Shown: positions 41,779-51,696 of the stretch, in pieces
How positions within the stretch are numbered: the first letter of the stretch is position 1
Layout: each line of letters starts with the position of its first letter
From: Gemmata massiliana
GTDB taxonomy: Bacteria; Planctomycetota; Planctomycetia; Gemmatales; Gemmataceae
Assembly (NCBI GenBank): GCA_000531095.1
Contig: HG799462.1
Coordinates: 1,266,948-1,330,947 of the forward strand
Reading direction: 5' to 3'
Length of the DNA stretch: 64,000 nt
Made by a program: the position numbers and the translations under genes
Notes under the pieces: model-generated
What the model saw: only the letters and a program-made list of their open reading frames with translations
Told to the model about the DNA's origin: nothing
The model's database searches: none

Positions 41779-42255
41779 CTACTCCGGCGTCGCGAGTGTG
41801 TCGTCGGCTTCATCGAACCACGCTTGCGGTGGCGGGTTCTTCGCGGCCAACTCCTTGAGTTGATCGTTCGAGAGCGAAACACGTTCCAGTAGGATTGTTT
41901 CGAGGTCTTCGAGCACTTGCCAGCGCGGGAAGAGTGAATCGTAGTGCTTCTGGAGCTGATCGCGCAGACGCGGGAGGCGGTTCACAAGTTCCGGGTGCGG
42001 GTACTCACCCGAGAACCGGTTCGCCAGCACAGAATAACCGTCGAGAACCTTGATGTGCCCCGTGAGTACCGCCTGATAGTCGTCCCGAGCGGCGTGCAAC
42101 TCCTCGACCGAGCCGCTCTGAATTGCCTGATGACAAGCGCGGTCCCAGGCATCGACCAAGTGCCGAACCCCGCGTTCGTAGGGGAACCCCGGCTCCTCGA
42201 ACCAAAAGAAGGGCGGAAACGGTCCCGCGAGTTCGCGTAACATCGGCGTGACCAT
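41779..42255 (-). CDS. Uncharacterised protein paired with the MazF-like gene
   Basis: A 158-residue, helix-rich soluble protein with many aromatics (FPPFFWFEEPGFPYERGVRH, VDAWDRACHQAIQSG) and a C-terminal acidic end. There is no DNA-binding motif that I recognise. The start MVTPMLREL at 42255 has a GGAGGG site. Only 6 bases separate it from the MazF-like gene, so the two form one transcription unit. By position it is a candidate antitoxin, but it is about twice the usual size of MazE-type antitoxins. Function is unknown. Confidence 0.65.
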   Translation of the reverse strand: MVTPMLRELAGPFPPFFWFEEPGFPYERGVRHLVDAWDRACHQAIQSGSVEELHAARDDYQAVLTGHIKVLDGYSVLANRFSGEYPHPELVNRLPRLRDQLQKHYDSLFPRWQVLEDLETILLERVSLSNDQLKELAAKNPPPQAWFDEADDTLATPE

Positions 42256-42284
42256 TTTCGCCCTCCGCTGCACCAGCCCCTATT

Positions 42285-43850
42285 TTACGTCATCTTGATG
42301 GCGTTCTCAATCCGGGCGAGCACCTTGTCGCGGCCGAGGAGCACGAGTGTTTCCGGCAAGCCGAAGCCGGTCGTCTCACCGGTCACCGCGACGCGAAGCG
42401 GGCCGTCGAGATCCCGGGGCTTCACGCCCACCTTGGTCGCGTAGCCCATGAACGCTGCCAGGATCGTCGGCGCGTCGAACGGCTCCAGAGCGCGGAGTTC
42501 GTCCGCGAACCCGCGGAGCCGGTCCGCGACGCCGGGCTTCGCGAGCTTGTCCGCGACCGCCTTCGGGTTGTAGTCCGGCACGTCCTTCAGGATCGGTGCC
42601 GCGTAGAAGACGAACTCCGAGAACAGTTTGATCCGATCCGCCGCCGCTTCTGCAACCTTCAGCAGCACCGCACGGGTCGTATCGGAGATCGGGTTACTCA
42701 CGAGCTTCGATCGCAACAGATACGGCATGGCCCCGACGAGCTTCTCCTCGGCGGACAGCTTCCGCATGTACTCGCTCTGCACCCAAAACAGCTTCTTCTC
42801 GTCGAAGTTACCCGGTGCTTTGGTCACGTCCTTCGTGTCGAACGACGCGATCGCGGTTTCGAGTGGGAAAATCTCGTCCGTCGCGTTGAGCGCCCAACCG
42901 AGGCGCACGAGGTAGTTCATTAGCGCAGCCGGGATGTAACCCAACTCGCGGTAGTACGCGACCGTTGCCAGGTTGAGATCGTCGCGCCCCTTCAGTTCCT
43001 CATCGGTCCACCCACACGCTTTCAGCTTGGCGATCTCGTCGGCCGAAAGTGGCGGCAGGTCGCGCTTGCTGATCTTTTTCCCGTTGCGGTAGATCAGCGG
43101 AACGTGCGCGAACTCCGGTACCGCACCACCGAGCGCGTTGTAAATGAGGATCTGCACCGGCGTGTTCGCGAGGTGCTCCTCGGCGCGGATCACGTGCGTG
43201 ATGCCGAAATCGACCTCATCGACGACCGTCGCGAAGGCGTACAGCGCGCCGCACACGCCCGCCTCGTTCGGCGCACGCAGCAGGGCCGGGTCGCGGATCG
43301 TGTCGGTGCTCACCTCGACGCGGCCGCGGACGTGGTCCTCGAACACCACCGTCTCGCCGACCGGGACTTTCAGCAGAACCGGTGCCGGCTTCTCTTTGTA
43401 GAGCCGCAGGTTCTCCTCGGGGGCAACGTCGCGGTTGCTCCCGCGGTGGACGTAGGCTTTCTTGAGCCGCGCCGCGAGGTCGCGCCGGCTGTCCTGCTCG
43501 GCCTGCGTGGTGTAGTCCGGGTACGCCTTGCCCTCGGCCATCAGCTTCATGGCGGCGGCGACGTACTTGTCGTTGCGCTGGCCCTGGAAGTACGGCTTGT
43601 GCGGGCCGAAGCTGTCGCCGCTGGCGTCCTTCGTCGGCCCCTCGTCCCAGTCCATGCCGAGCCAGTCGAAGCCGTCGAGAATGGGCTTCACGGCCTCGGC
43701 GCGGTTACGGGCCGCGTCGGTGTCGTCGATGCGGAGGACGAACTGCCCCTCGTGGCGCCGGGCGTAGAGCCAGTTGAAGAGAGCGGTGCGAACGCCCCCG
43801 ATGTGCAGGTAGCCCGTCGGGCTGGGCGCGAAGCGTGTGCGAACTGTCAT
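42285..43850 (-). CDS. gltX: Glutamyl-tRNA synthetase
   Basis: A 521-residue class-I aminoacyl-tRNA synthetase charging tRNA-Glu. It has RFAPSPTGYLHIGG at the start (HIGG at 16-19), the YPDYTT region, SDTIRDPALLR-type acceptance loop and the KMSKS-like GKKISKRD. The C-terminal anticodon-binding helical domain follows. Length is slightly above the usual 470-490. Planctomycetes lacking GlnRS often use non-discriminating GluRS plus GatCAB, which cannot be judged here. The start is unambiguous, MTVRTRFAPSPTG. Confidence 0.95.
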   Translation of the reverse strand: MTVRTRFAPSPTGYLHIGGVRTALFNWLYARRHEGQFVLRIDDTDAARNRAEAVKPILDGFDWLGMDWDEGPTKDASGDSFGPHKPYFQGQRNDKYVAAAMKLMAEGKAYPDYTTQAEQDSRRDLAARLKKAYVHRGSNRDVAPEENLRLYKEKPAPVLLKVPVGETVVFEDHVRGRVEVSTDTIRDPALLRAPNEAGVCGALYAFATVVDEVDFGITHVIRAEEHLANTPVQILIYNALGGAVPEFAHVPLIYRNGKKISKRDLPPLSADEIAKLKACGWTDEELKGRDDLNLATVAYYRELGYIPAALMNYLVRLGWALNATDEIFPLETAIASFDTKDVTKAPGNFDEKKLFWVQSEYMRKLSAEEKLVGAMPYLLRSKLVSNPISDTTRAVLLKVAEAAADRIKLFSEFVFYAAPILKDVPDYNPKAVADKLAKPGVADRLRGFADELRALEPFDAPTILAAFMGYATKVGVKPRDLDGPLRVAVTGETTGFGLPETLVLLGRDKVLARIENAIKMT

Positions 43851-43968
43851 GGCGGTGCGGCCGTCGGAACTCGGAACGGAACCAAAGCAAGGATACGAGA
43901 AGCGCGCGGAAGGTTCGAGCGTCTGCTCCCCCGTTCCGCGCGCTGAAGTTCCACACTCTTGGGCCGCG

Positions 43969-44484
43969 TTACACCGGCCGGTTGTTCGACGCGGGAGCGG
44001 GGGCCGACTCCTGGGTGGCGGCTTCGCGGGCCGGGGTGCGGCACTCGACGAGCGTAATCACCTCGCCGTCCTGCACCACCTTACCGTCCTGGTTGATGAT
44101 GGACCGCTGCCAGAGGATCTCCCCGCGGCGCCCGCGCCCGCGGAGCGTTTTCTCCTTCACGCGGCTCACGTTGTGGATGGTGTCGCCGATGAAGACCGGC
44201 AGGTGGAAGTTCCACACGCCGACCCGGAGCATCGCGATCGTGCGGACGGGTGGCGCGATGATGCCCAAGCCGCTGGCGATACAGAAGATCGCGAACCCGT
44301 GCGCGATGGGCCGGCGGAACGGAGTGCCCTTGGCGAACTCGTGGTCGATGTGGATCGGGTTGAAGTCGCCGCTGAACCCGGCAAAGTTCACGATGTCCGC
44401 GTCCGTAACCGTGCGCCCACCGGACGTCCACTCCTGGCCCAGTTCCAGGTCGTCGAAGTAGAGGTGGAACGAGGAAAAACTCAT
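43969..44484 (-). CDS. MaoC-family enoyl-CoA hydratase-like protein
   Basis: A 171-residue hotdog-fold protein. The hydratase-2 motif appears as FAGFSGDFNPIHIDHEFAKG followed by PIAHGFAIFCIASGL, with the catalytic Asp and His in place. MaoC proteins hydrate enoyl-CoA or handle related acyl-CoA compounds. The substrate is unknown. The last ~20 residues are an Ala/Pro tail. The next upstream gene on the strand is another hotdog protein, suggesting a shared acyl-CoA role. Confidence 0.88.
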   Translation of the reverse strand: MSFSSFHLYFDDLELGQEWTSGGRTVTDADIVNFAGFSGDFNPIHIDHEFAKGTPFRRPIAHGFAIFCIASGLGIIAPPVRTIAMLRVGVWNFHLPVFIGDTIHNVSRVKEKTLRGRGRRGEILWQRSIINQDGKVVQDGEVITLVECRTPAREAATQESAPAPASNNRPV

Positions 44485-44617
44485 TGTGCGGCCCCGTATT
44501 TCGGCAGTGCGCGGACAACAGTTTGTATACGTGTCTCAAGCGCCGGAACAAGGTGAACCCGGCCGCCCTGAGCGGTAGGGGCGGCTCGCGTGCCCCCACC
44601 GCTTTTGCGAGCAGGAT

Positions 44618-45025
44618 TTACGCCTTCGGGAACAGTTCCACCGGCTTGCGCTCGGGCGTAGACAGGTCCACGCCGACGAACACGCCCTCCGCGGAGGTCA
44701 CGTGAATCGTGTCCGCGCCGCGCTCGGCGTAAACCTCGATGTGAACAGTCATTGACGTGCGCCCGACTCGAACCACGGACGTCTCGAACCGCACCACGTC
44801 TCCGACGAGCACCGGCTTCTTGAACTCGACGCGGTTGATCGCGACCGTGACGAACGACGCCTTCGGGTTCCCGCCGCGGAGCTGCAATTCGCGCTGGGCG
44901 GTGATCGCCCCGGCCAAGTCGATGTACGACAGCAGCACGCCGCCGAAGATGGTCCCGTGCCGGTTCGTGTCGCGGGGCATCATCGGGACTTGGACGGCGA
45001 TATAGGGTTGCGTCGGCTCGGACAT
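44618..45025 (-). CDS. Acyl-CoA thioesterase, YciA-like hotdog protein
   Basis: A 135-residue single hotdog domain. The QVPMMPRDTNRHGTIFGGVL segment and LLSYIDLAGAITAQRE helix are diagnostic for YciA/acyl-CoA hydrolase-type thioesterases, where Asn and Asp in this region act in catalysis. It should hydrolyse acyl-CoA esters in the cytosol. The ATG at 45025 (MSEPTQPYIAV) is preferred; the frame is open upstream to 45178 but overlaps the divergent gene at 45097. The MaoC gene is next downstream. Confidence 0.88.
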   Translation of the reverse strand: MSEPTQPYIAVQVPMMPRDTNRHGTIFGGVLLSYIDLAGAITAQRELQLRGGNPKASFVTVAINRVEFKKPVLVGDVVRFETSVVRVGRTSMTVHIEVYAERGADTIHVTSAEGVFVGVDLSTPERKPVELFPKA

Positions 45026-45096
45026 GCGGACTCCTGGTTCGTGCGCGGTGATGGTAAACTGCGGAACCGACCGCGCCGGGACCAGAGGACCGAACC

Positions 45097-45483
45097 ATGA
45101 TCGATGGACTCGAACCACTGTTCCAGCAGATTGCAGGCTCCATGCAGGCGGCGATTCCAGAGGATTGGGATACGGCACAATTTGACGCGATTTTCTACGC
45201 TGATGGGAGCACCTACGAGGCGGAGTACACTCGCAAAGCGGACGGCAAAGCGAAGGCTTTTCAGCCCTCTGCCGGCGGAAGTCGTGCCTTCCGGCAACTT
45301 CGAGAACGATTTCGAGAGACGGGGCAACCGGTGTGGGGGCGAGTCTGTTTTGAGTTACGTTCAGATGGCACTTTCAATGTGAATTGGGATTACGACAATT
45401 GCGACGAAAACGGCAACAAGCGGTTCGATGAAGAGGAAGAACTTCGACGACACGAATCACGCCGCAATCGTCTGTCATCCTGA
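45097..45483 (+). CDS. YezG-like immunity protein
   Basis: A 128-residue acidic protein matching the YezG (DUF600) immunity layout. It starts with a helix (PLFQQIAGSMQAAIPEDWD), continues AIFYADGSTYEAEYTRKADG, and has a central helix (FRQLRERFRETGQPVWGRVC). It ends with FELRSDGTFNVNWDYDNCDE. YezG proteins neutralise nuclease toxins of polymorphic or LXG toxin systems (family knowledge). No toxin gene is visible next to it. Base composition is AT-richer than neighbours, a sign of transfer. Confidence 0.7.
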   Translation: MIDGLEPLFQQIAGSMQAAIPEDWDTAQFDAIFYADGSTYEAEYTRKADGKAKAFQPSAGGSRAFRQLRERFRETGQPVWGRVCFELRSDGTFNVNWDYDNCDENGNKRFDEEEELRRHESRRNRLSS

Positions 45484-45543
45484 TCTACTAGACGACAATT
45501 TGGCCAAATATCGGGATCAACGCCGAGAAGTGGGAGGTGACTC

Positions 45544-45993
45544 ATGGCCGAGCGGACAATTTGGCGCCCAAACAGTATTTCCCCCGAAGATTGGGAGAAA
45601 CTGAGTCAGGACGAGCAGATCAAGTGGTGGAATGAATACCAACCAAAACCGGGGCCGACACAGCACCCGCTGCATTTGTTGAAGTGGTACACCAGGGGAA
45701 TATTTACGGGACCGGAGTTCGCGTCGCGTGTCTGGGAGCGACTCACGGAAGAGAACATCGGTGAGTTCCTGGACGGGTGCCCGGAAGAGTGCCTGCTGAT
45801 ACTTCAAGAAAACAGTGACCGTTTACCTGCTGACGATGATGATCAAGGCTGGCAGCAATTAATTACAATCCGAGGCGGCTGTTATTCACGTTGGGTGACC
45901 AAAGAAGAAAGCGAACAAGCTCTGAAGAAGGAAAGGCAAGCATCTCGTGAAGGGTTACGTGTCTTCCGCAAGGTAACAAAGGCCAGACGGTAG
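45544..45993 (+). CDS. Unknown protein next to the YezG-like gene
   Basis: A 149-residue hydrophilic protein with an unusual number of Trp (WRPNSISPEDWEKL, IKWWNEYQPKPGP, LKWYTRGIFTGPEF). A DGCPEECLLILQENSDRLPA segment follows and the end is very basic (REGLRVFRKVTKARR). There is no signal, helix bundle or motif that I know. It lies 60 bases after the YezG-like gene, same strand, and shares its lower GC. It could be a second immunity protein or an unrelated passenger. Confidence 0.65.
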   Translation: MAERTIWRPNSISPEDWEKLSQDEQIKWWNEYQPKPGPTQHPLHLLKWYTRGIFTGPEFASRVWERLTEENIGEFLDGCPEECLLILQENSDRLPADDDDQGWQQLITIRGGCYSRWVTKEESEQALKKERQASREGLRVFRKVTKARR

Positions 45994-46001
45994 GAGCCTC
46001 T

Positions 46002-48398
46002 TCAGCCGCTCCCGTCGAGAACGGCCCGCACCTTGTGCGCCAGGGATTGCGGGGTGAACGGCTTCTGGAGGAAGGCGTCGGTCGCCTCGACGATCCCGTG
46101 CCGGACGACCGCGTCGTCCGTGTACCCGCTCATGAACAGCACCTTCAGGTTCTGGCGCTGTGCCCGGATCGCTTCGGCCGCCTTGCGCCCATTCGTCCCC
46201 GGCATCACCACGTCCGTTACCAGCATGTGAATCTGCCCCGTATAGGCAGCCGCCACCGCGATCGCCTCCGCCCCGTTCGCTGCTTCCAGCACCCGGTACC
46301 CCTGGCTCTCCAGGGTCAGCCGGGCGAGCCGCCGGACCCCGTCTTCGTCTTCCGCAATCAGTACCGTCTCCGTGCCCCGCTTGACAGGCGCCCGGTCGTC
46401 CACGCGACTTCTGGGTTCGGTCTCGGTTGTTGCCGGGAGCAGGATCTTGAACGTGGTTCCCACACCCAACTCGCTGTACACGTCGACGTGCCCGCCGTGG
46501 GTCTGAACGACGCCGTACACCATCGCCAGCCCCAAGCCGGTTCCCCGGCCCGGCGCCTTCGTGGTGAAGAACGGCTCGAACACGCGCGCCTTCACCTCGT
46601 CCGTCATTCCTTCGCCGGTGTCGGACACGGCCAGTTGAACGTACCGTCCGGGAGCGAGGTCCGGGTACGTCTCCTCGTCCCCCTCGTCCAAACGCACGTT
46701 CCGCGTCTCGATCGTGAGGCGACCGCCCTTGGGCATCGCGTCGCGTGCGTTCACCGCCAGGTTCATGACGACCTGTTCTATCTGACTCGGGTCCGCTCGC
46801 ACCGGCGCGAGGTCCGGGGCCGGTGCCGTGGACAGGACCACGTCCGCACCGATCAGCCGGTCGAGCAATTTCGCAGAGCGGGTAACAACTTCGTTTAAAT
46901 TCAGAACTTGCGGCTCGGTGATCGCTTTGCGGCTGAACGTTAGCAGTTGTCGCGTGAGGGCCGCGGCCCGGTCCCCGGCCTCGCGAATCGCTTCCGCCGC
47001 GGTCCGGTCCGCGTTCGTGTAAGTTCGGGCCGCGAGGAGCACCTCACAGTACCCGTTGATGATGGTGAGCAGGTTGTTGAAGTCGTGCGCCACCCCGCCC
47101 GCCAAACGCCCCACGGCTTCCATCTTCTGGGCCTGGCGGAACTGCTCTTCGAGTTTCTTGCGCCCGGTCGCGTCGCGCACCACAACGGTGAAGTGCGCCG
47201 CGTCTCCCAATCGGAACGCGGCCACCGAGAGTTCGGCGGGGAACGTCGCCCCGTCGCGCCGCCGGCCCTGGACCTCGCGCCCGATACCATTCGTGGGGCG
47301 CTTTATCGCTGACGGAACATCGGCGAGTTCCGCGCCGAGCGGTTCCGCGACCAGTTCCCGCATCGGGTGCCCAACAAGTTCGCCCTCCGGGTACCCGAAC
47401 GCGCGGTCCGCGGCCGGGTTCGCGGACCGGATGATGCCGCGATCGTCCATTGTGACGACCGCGTCGGGTACGCTCCCCATCACCGCACGGAGCACCTCGG
47501 CCCGTTGACGGGCTTCCTCCTCGGCGTCCCGCAACCGCAGATCCAGGGCGTGAACGGTTAACCCGGTCCAGACCACGAGGGCCGTGAACAGGGCCGTAGC
47601 CGATACCACCATCAGCGCCAGACCGAATGTAGTGTCGTAATACCCGGCCCGCTCACCGGCCAATCGTACCCAACCGAGCGCGAACAGGCCCACCGCGGCG
47701 AGCGGCAGTTGCCGGCGGATCACCAACCCGCCCGCCGTCCCACTCGCGATGACGCCCACAATTCCCCGGCTGGGACGGGCCGCCAGGGTACCCAGAGCCA
47801 ACAAGAAAAGTGCGCAGGCCGCAGGTGCGGACACGGCAGAAAATGGCCAGACTTCGTGCAGAGACGCGACCCCGTAGATGTACCCCGCCAGGACGATCAG
47901 AGCGATGGCGGCGACCAACAGGGCCAGTACGTGAGCGGGAGCCCGTCCCCGAATGGCGGGGGCATCCAGGAGCAGCAGGGCCAGCCCGATCAGGATGAAA
48001 CTCGTGGCTGTGGCCGGCGCCATCCGCCCCGGGTGGGGGGACGCGGGGTAACCGGGACCGACCGGGGCAATGAGCTGATCGATCCCTAATTCGAGTTCAG
48101 CGAGGTACTGCGAAAGTGTGAGAAGCCCAATGGTTATGGCAAGCGCGGCCGCTGACCGCCCCACCCATTTCAATCGCGTGCCCGAGACAGAGAGAAACAG
48201 CGCGACCCCAGATGCCAGGAACCCGCTGGCGGTGTTCGCTTTCATGACCCCGAGTTCGGGGCTGGGGCTGGTGAGTACGGAAACGTTGAACGCCCACCCG
48301 ACCAAAACGACCGCCCCGACCGAGCCGACGACGAGGGCAACGGCCCGGCTGAAGCGGTGGAACCGGACGTCGGAAACGGCGAGCGGGGGAGCTGTCAT
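46002..48398 (-). CDS. Hybrid sensor histidine kinase with membrane domain, PAS and receiver
   Basis: A 798-residue protein. Residues ~10-290 hold about eight hydrophobic segments, an MASE-like integral sensor. A PAS domain follows ([20 protein letters not shown]). The HisKA segment has [20 protein letters not shown] with the phospho-accepting His. The HATPase has [21 protein letters not shown] and [13 protein letters not shown]. The C-terminal receiver has [13 protein letters not shown] and the phospho-Asp in [12 protein letters not shown]. The start [10 protein letters not shown] at 48398 is preferred over the frame open to 48581. The signal sensed and the output partner are unknown. Confidence 0.93.
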   Translation of the reverse strand: MTAPPLAVSDVRFHRFSRAVALVVGSVGAVVLVGWAFNVSVLTSPSPELGVMKANTASGFLASGVALFLSVSGTRLKWVGRSAAALAITIGLLTLSQYLAELELGIDQLIAPVGPGYPASPHPGRMAPATATSFILIGLALLLLDAPAIRGRAPAHVLALLVAAIALIVLAGYIYGVASLHEVWPFSAVSAPAACALFLLALGTLAARPSRGIVGVIASGTAGGLVIRRQLPLAAVGLFALGWVRLAGERAGYYDTTFGLALMVVSATALFTALVVWTGLTVHALDLRLRDAEEEARQRAEVLRAVMGSVPDAVVTMDDRGIIRSANPAADRAFGYPEGELVGHPMRELVAEPLGAELADVPSAIKRPTNGIGREVQGRRRDGATFPAELSVAAFRLGDAAHFTVVVRDATGRKKLEEQFRQAQKMEAVGRLAGGVAHDFNNLLTIINGYCEVLLAARTYTNADRTAAEAIREAGDRAAALTRQLLTFSRKAITEPQVLNLNEVVTRSAKLLDRLIGADVVLSTAPAPDLAPVRADPSQIEQVVMNLAVNARDAMPKGGRLTIETRNVRLDEGDEETYPDLAPGRYVQLAVSDTGEGMTDEVKARVFEPFFTTKAPGRGTGLGLAMVYGVVQTHGGHVDVYSELGVGTTFKILLPATTETEPRSRVDDRAPVKRGTETVLIAEDEDGVRRLARLTLESQGYRVLEAANGAEAIAVAAAYTGQIHMLVTDVVMPGTNGRKAAEAIRAQRQNLKVLFMSGYTDDAVVRHGIVEATDAFLQKPFTPQSLAHKVRAVLDGSG

Positions 48399-48602
48399 AA
48401 TGGACGACAGTAGGGCGATCCCGATCGCCGGGCGGAGGCAGCGACGTGAAGAGGGACGATCGGGTCTCGTGTTATTAAGAGTATCACAGGTTTCAGTGGT
48501 TGCAAAACGTGAACCCGAAAGAACATCGGGCGCCACGGATGTTCCCGTGATTGATATACACCCTTCCGAGGATTCGTTCAACCCGGATAGAACGTCCCCG
48601 GG

Positions 48603-49334
48603 TCATTTGACGGTGAGTAGCTTGTCTTCCTTCGGGAACGTTTCCAGCACCAGCCCCTTAAACTGAACCTCTTGCGGTACCGTGTTCGAGTGCAACTGGA
48701 GGCCGATCGGGGCTTCCTTGATGCGGTCCGGGAGCGGGTCGCGCCAGTCCACGACCGCGGTCCCGTTGACTGCGACGCGGACACGGTTACCCTGGGCCAG
48801 AATCTCGATGTCGTTCCAGTCGTGTTGCTTGCCGACCTTCTTCGCCGGTCCGCCGTTTACCGGCAATCCGTTGCGCCCGAACAGGTCGTACATGCCGTAG
48901 TCGGACGGGAACATGACGAGGTGCCCCGCGTAGGTGTGCTTCGTGCGGTCCTTTTCCGGGTCTTTGCTCACCTCGGGCTTCACAATGCCCCAGAAACACA
49001 CACCCGAGTGCATCTCGGACGTGACCAGCTTCGACGCGAACGTGAGCCGGAAGTCGGTGTACTTGTTCTTGGTCAGCAGGTACGTGCTGAACTTCAGCGG
49101 GTCCGTGTTCTTCGCGACGATGACGCCGTCCTTGACCGACCACAGGTCGGTGTAGCCCTCCCAGCCGTCGAGGGTTTTGCCGTCGAAGAGCTTGATCGTC
49201 TCACTCTTCCCCTCGCGGGGCTTCACGACCGGCGCCTCTTTGGGCGCACCAGACTTCTGATCACCGGATTTCTTGTCCTGACCGAGAGCCACACCGGAGG
49301 CGAGCACGAGTAGCAGTGGAACAAAGCAGCGCAT
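48603..49334 (-). CDS. Secreted DUF1080 (3-keto-disaccharide hydrolase-like) protein
   Basis: A 243-residue exported protein (signal RCFVPLLLVLASGVALGQ). The DUF1080 landmarks are IKLFDGKTLDGWEG, a central WSVKDGVIVAKN, and WNDIEILAQGNRVRVAVNGT. It ends in APIGLQLHSNTVPQEVQFKG. This concanavalin-like fold is shared by laminarinase-like domains, and one DUF1080 member hydrolyses 3-keto-glycosides. Planctomycetes have dozens. The substrate here is not known. The ATG at 49334 gives the signal peptide. Confidence 0.9.
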   Translation of the reverse strand: MRCFVPLLLVLASGVALGQDKKSGDQKSGAPKEAPVVKPREGKSETIKLFDGKTLDGWEGYTDLWSVKDGVIVAKNTDPLKFSTYLLTKNKYTDFRLTFASKLVTSEMHSGVCFWGIVKPEVSKDPEKDRTKHTYAGHLVMFPSDYGMYDLFGRNGLPVNGGPAKKVGKQHDWNDIEILAQGNRVRVAVNGTAVVDWRDPLPDRIKEAPIGLQLHSNTVPQEVQFKGLVLETFPKEDKLLTVK

Positions 49335-49449
49335 GTGGAAGTGTCCCTGATAAATGGGGAGAGTTGGGCACTGATACCCGCCGGATGATACCACTTGCGT
49401 TGGAGAGGATGTGTGCGAATCGCGAAATGTGTGCCGGCGATCGTTCCGG

Positions 49450-49704
49450 TTATTCGCCGGTGAAGCCGTACTCGGTTTTCATGCGGGCGCTCACGTCGGC
49501 CGGCGGATCGGTGCCGTATCCGGACACGATGATGCGCCCGTAAGCGTTCAGTTCGAGTTCGCCCGAGGACGCGCGCTGGAACGCGGTCCGCTTCGCCGGG
49601 TCCACCAGCAGGAAGTACCACGCCGCGCGGCCGGTCGAATCGTTCCCGCGCACGAGGAACACGTTGGTCGCCCGCTCGCGCCGGACCCGGTCGGCGAAAC
49701 TCAT
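49450..49704 (-). CDS. Small hypothetical protein
   Basis: An 84-residue basic soluble protein (MSFADRVRRERATNVFLVRG) with beta-strand-like segments (AAWYFLLVDPAKRTAFQRA, GELELNAYGRIIVSGYG). There is no known motif. The ATG at 49704 has a GGAGGG site 6 bases upstream, better than the GTG at 49710. Its coding character looks normal. I do not recognise a family. Confidence 0.6.
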   Translation of the reverse strand: MSFADRVRRERATNVFLVRGNDSTGRAAWYFLLVDPAKRTAFQRASSGELELNAYGRIIVSGYGTDPPADVSARMKTEYGFTGE

Positions 49705-49728
49705 AACCACCCTCCGCCCGCCGAAAAG

Positions 49729-51696
49729 CTACGGCCCAACAGTATCAATTACGATCTTTAATAGTTCATCGGCCCGAAACGGCTTGCGCAGGAAACCGGC
49801 CAACCCTTTTCCCTCGAACCCGGACGTCGCTTCTTGCGCCGCGAACCCGCTGGTGAGGACGACGCGGACGTCCCCCCGCAAGCGCCGCATCTCGCGGTAC
49901 GCCTCCGCGCCGCCGAGCCGCGGCATGGTCAGGTCGAGGAGCACGAGAGCGAACTCGCCCGGTTCGACGGCGAACGCCTCGACCCCCGCCCGCCCGTCGC
50001 GGGCCACGGTGACCACGAACCCGACGAGTTCGAGGATCTTCCGGGTGAACACCTGCACGTCTTCCTCGTCGTCCACCACGAGCACCCGGCGCCCGCGCCC
50101 GGCCATCGTCGGCACCGCGGGCACCGGCACGCTCGTTTCGCTGGGCCGGTCGAGTGCCGGGAGCAACACCTTGAACGTGGTTCCCTTGCCCACCTGCGAG
50201 TACACCTTGATCGCGCCCCGGTGGGCGCGGACGATCCCCTGCACCGCGGCCAACCCCAGCCCGCGCCCGGTGAACTTCGTGGTGAAGAACGGGTCGAAGA
50301 TCTTCGACTGTACGTCCTCCGTCATCCCGCTGCCGGTGTCCGACACTTCGAGGTACACGTACCGGCCGGGCGCGAGTTCCGCGGCGGCCTGGATCTCGGA
50401 CAGGTCGCGCGCGTCCGCGTCGATGAGCCCGGTCGTCAGGGTGATGACCCCGCTCCGCGGTTCGATCGCGTCCGAGGCGTTGGTGATGAGGTTCATCACG
50501 ATTTGCCGGAGTTGCGTCGGGTCGGCCTGAACCGAGGGGAGCCCGATCGTCAGGTTGTACTTGAGAACGGCCCGCTTCGAGAGGGCCGTGGCCAGGAGCT
50601 GGCTCATCTCCTGGGTGAGCACGTTCAGGTCGACCGGGTGAACGACGAACTGCCCGCGCCCCGCGTAGGCGAGCATCTGCTGGCACAGTTCGGCCGCGCG
50701 CTGGGCCGCGGACTCGATCCGCTTTAAGTCCTCGCTGATCGGGTCGTTCGGCGGGAGCCGCATCCGGCTCAGCGAGGCGTACCCGAGCATCGCGGTGAGC
50801 AGGTTGTTGAAGTCGTGCGCGATCCCGCCCGCCAGCACCCCGAGACTTTCTAATTTCTGCGACTGGAGCAACTGGCGATCGTATTTCTGTTGTTGCTCGC
50901 GCGCACGCAGATCGGCTTCCAGTTCGCGCCGGGCGTCCTCCGCGGCCCGGCGGTCGGTCACGTCCCGGCCGACCGCTTGCACCTCGACCAACTCGCCGCT
51001 CGGCACGTAGAACCCGCGGTTCACGAACTCCATCCAGCGCATCCGCCCGGCCCCGTCCGTCAAACGGTTCTCGATCCGGACCACCGGTTTGGTCGGTGCC
51101 ATCGTCGCGAGTTCGGACTCGATGTGCGCGCGGTCGTCCGGGTGAACGAGCGGTTGCCACGAGTGCCCGATCAACTCTTCGACGCGCTTCCCGAACATGC
51201 GGCAGTACACGTCGTTGACGAACGTGATGGTCCCGTCCGGGCGGAACCGGCACACGACCTCCGTTTGGTCCTCGACGACCTTGCGGTACCGCTCCTCGCT
51301 CTCGCGCAGGGCGATTTCGGCGTGAGATTGGGCGGTGATGTTGGTCGCGGTGGCGAGCACCCCGGCGCCCTCGGGGAGCGCGGTGAGGTTCACGAGGAGG
51401 GTGACGGGGCCGATCGCGGCCGGGAACCGCAGCGTGTGCGCGAGCGGCTCGCCCGAGGTGCAGACGCGCTCCAGGTTCGCACTGATCTCGGCCGCGACCT
51501 CTTGCGGCAGCCCGACCTCCGTGACCTTGAGACCGAGCAACTGGTCCAGGGGGCGCCCGACCATGCGGCACCCGGCCGGGTTCACGAACGTGTGGCGCCC
51601 GTCCCGGTCGAAGCCGACTACGGGGGTGGGGAGCAGATCGAAGATCGCTCGGAAGGTATCGTTCGGTGAGTCGGGCACAGTTGGGCCTGGGAACAC
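49729..51696 (-). CDS. Hybrid sensor histidine kinase with two PAS domains and a receiver
   Basis: A 655-residue cytosolic hybrid kinase. PAS 1 opens TFRAIFDLLPTPVVGFDRDG and PAS 2 opens YRKVVEDQTEVVCRFRPDGT. The HisKA has [20 protein letters not shown]. HATPase boxes include NLITNASDAIEPRSG, SDTGSGMTED and GRGLGLAAVQGIV. The C-terminal receiver has VLVVDDEEDVQVF and LVLLDLTMPRLGG. No membrane helices are present, so it senses an internal signal. The annotated start is a GTG at 51696. A second GTG six codons later is equally possible. It resembles the kinase at 46002-48398 in its catalytic half. Confidence 0.93.
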   Translation of the reverse strand: MFPGPTVPDSPNDTFRAIFDLLPTPVVGFDRDGRHTFVNPAGCRMVGRPLDQLLGLKVTEVGLPQEVAAEISANLERVCTSGEPLAHTLRFPAAIGPVTLLVNLTALPEGAGVLATATNITAQSHAEIALRESEERYRKVVEDQTEVVCRFRPDGTITFVNDVYCRMFGKRVEELIGHSWQPLVHPDDRAHIESELATMAPTKPVVRIENRLTDGAGRMRWMEFVNRGFYVPSGELVEVQAVGRDVTDRRAAEDARRELEADLRAREQQQKYDRQLLQSQKLESLGVLAGGIAHDFNNLLTAMLGYASLSRMRLPPNDPISEDLKRIESAAQRAAELCQQMLAYAGRGQFVVHPVDLNVLTQEMSQLLATALSKRAVLKYNLTIGLPSVQADPTQLRQIVMNLITNASDAIEPRSGVITLTTGLIDADARDLSEIQAAAELAPGRYVYLEVSDTGSGMTEDVQSKIFDPFFTTKFTGRGLGLAAVQGIVRAHRGAIKVYSQVGKGTTFKVLLPALDRPSETSVPVPAVPTMAGRGRRVLVVDDEEDVQVFTRKILELVGFVVTVARDGRAGVEAFAVEPGEFALVLLDLTMPRLGGAEAYREMRRLRGDVRVVLTSGFAAQEATSGFEGKGLAGFLRKPFRADELLKIVIDTVGP

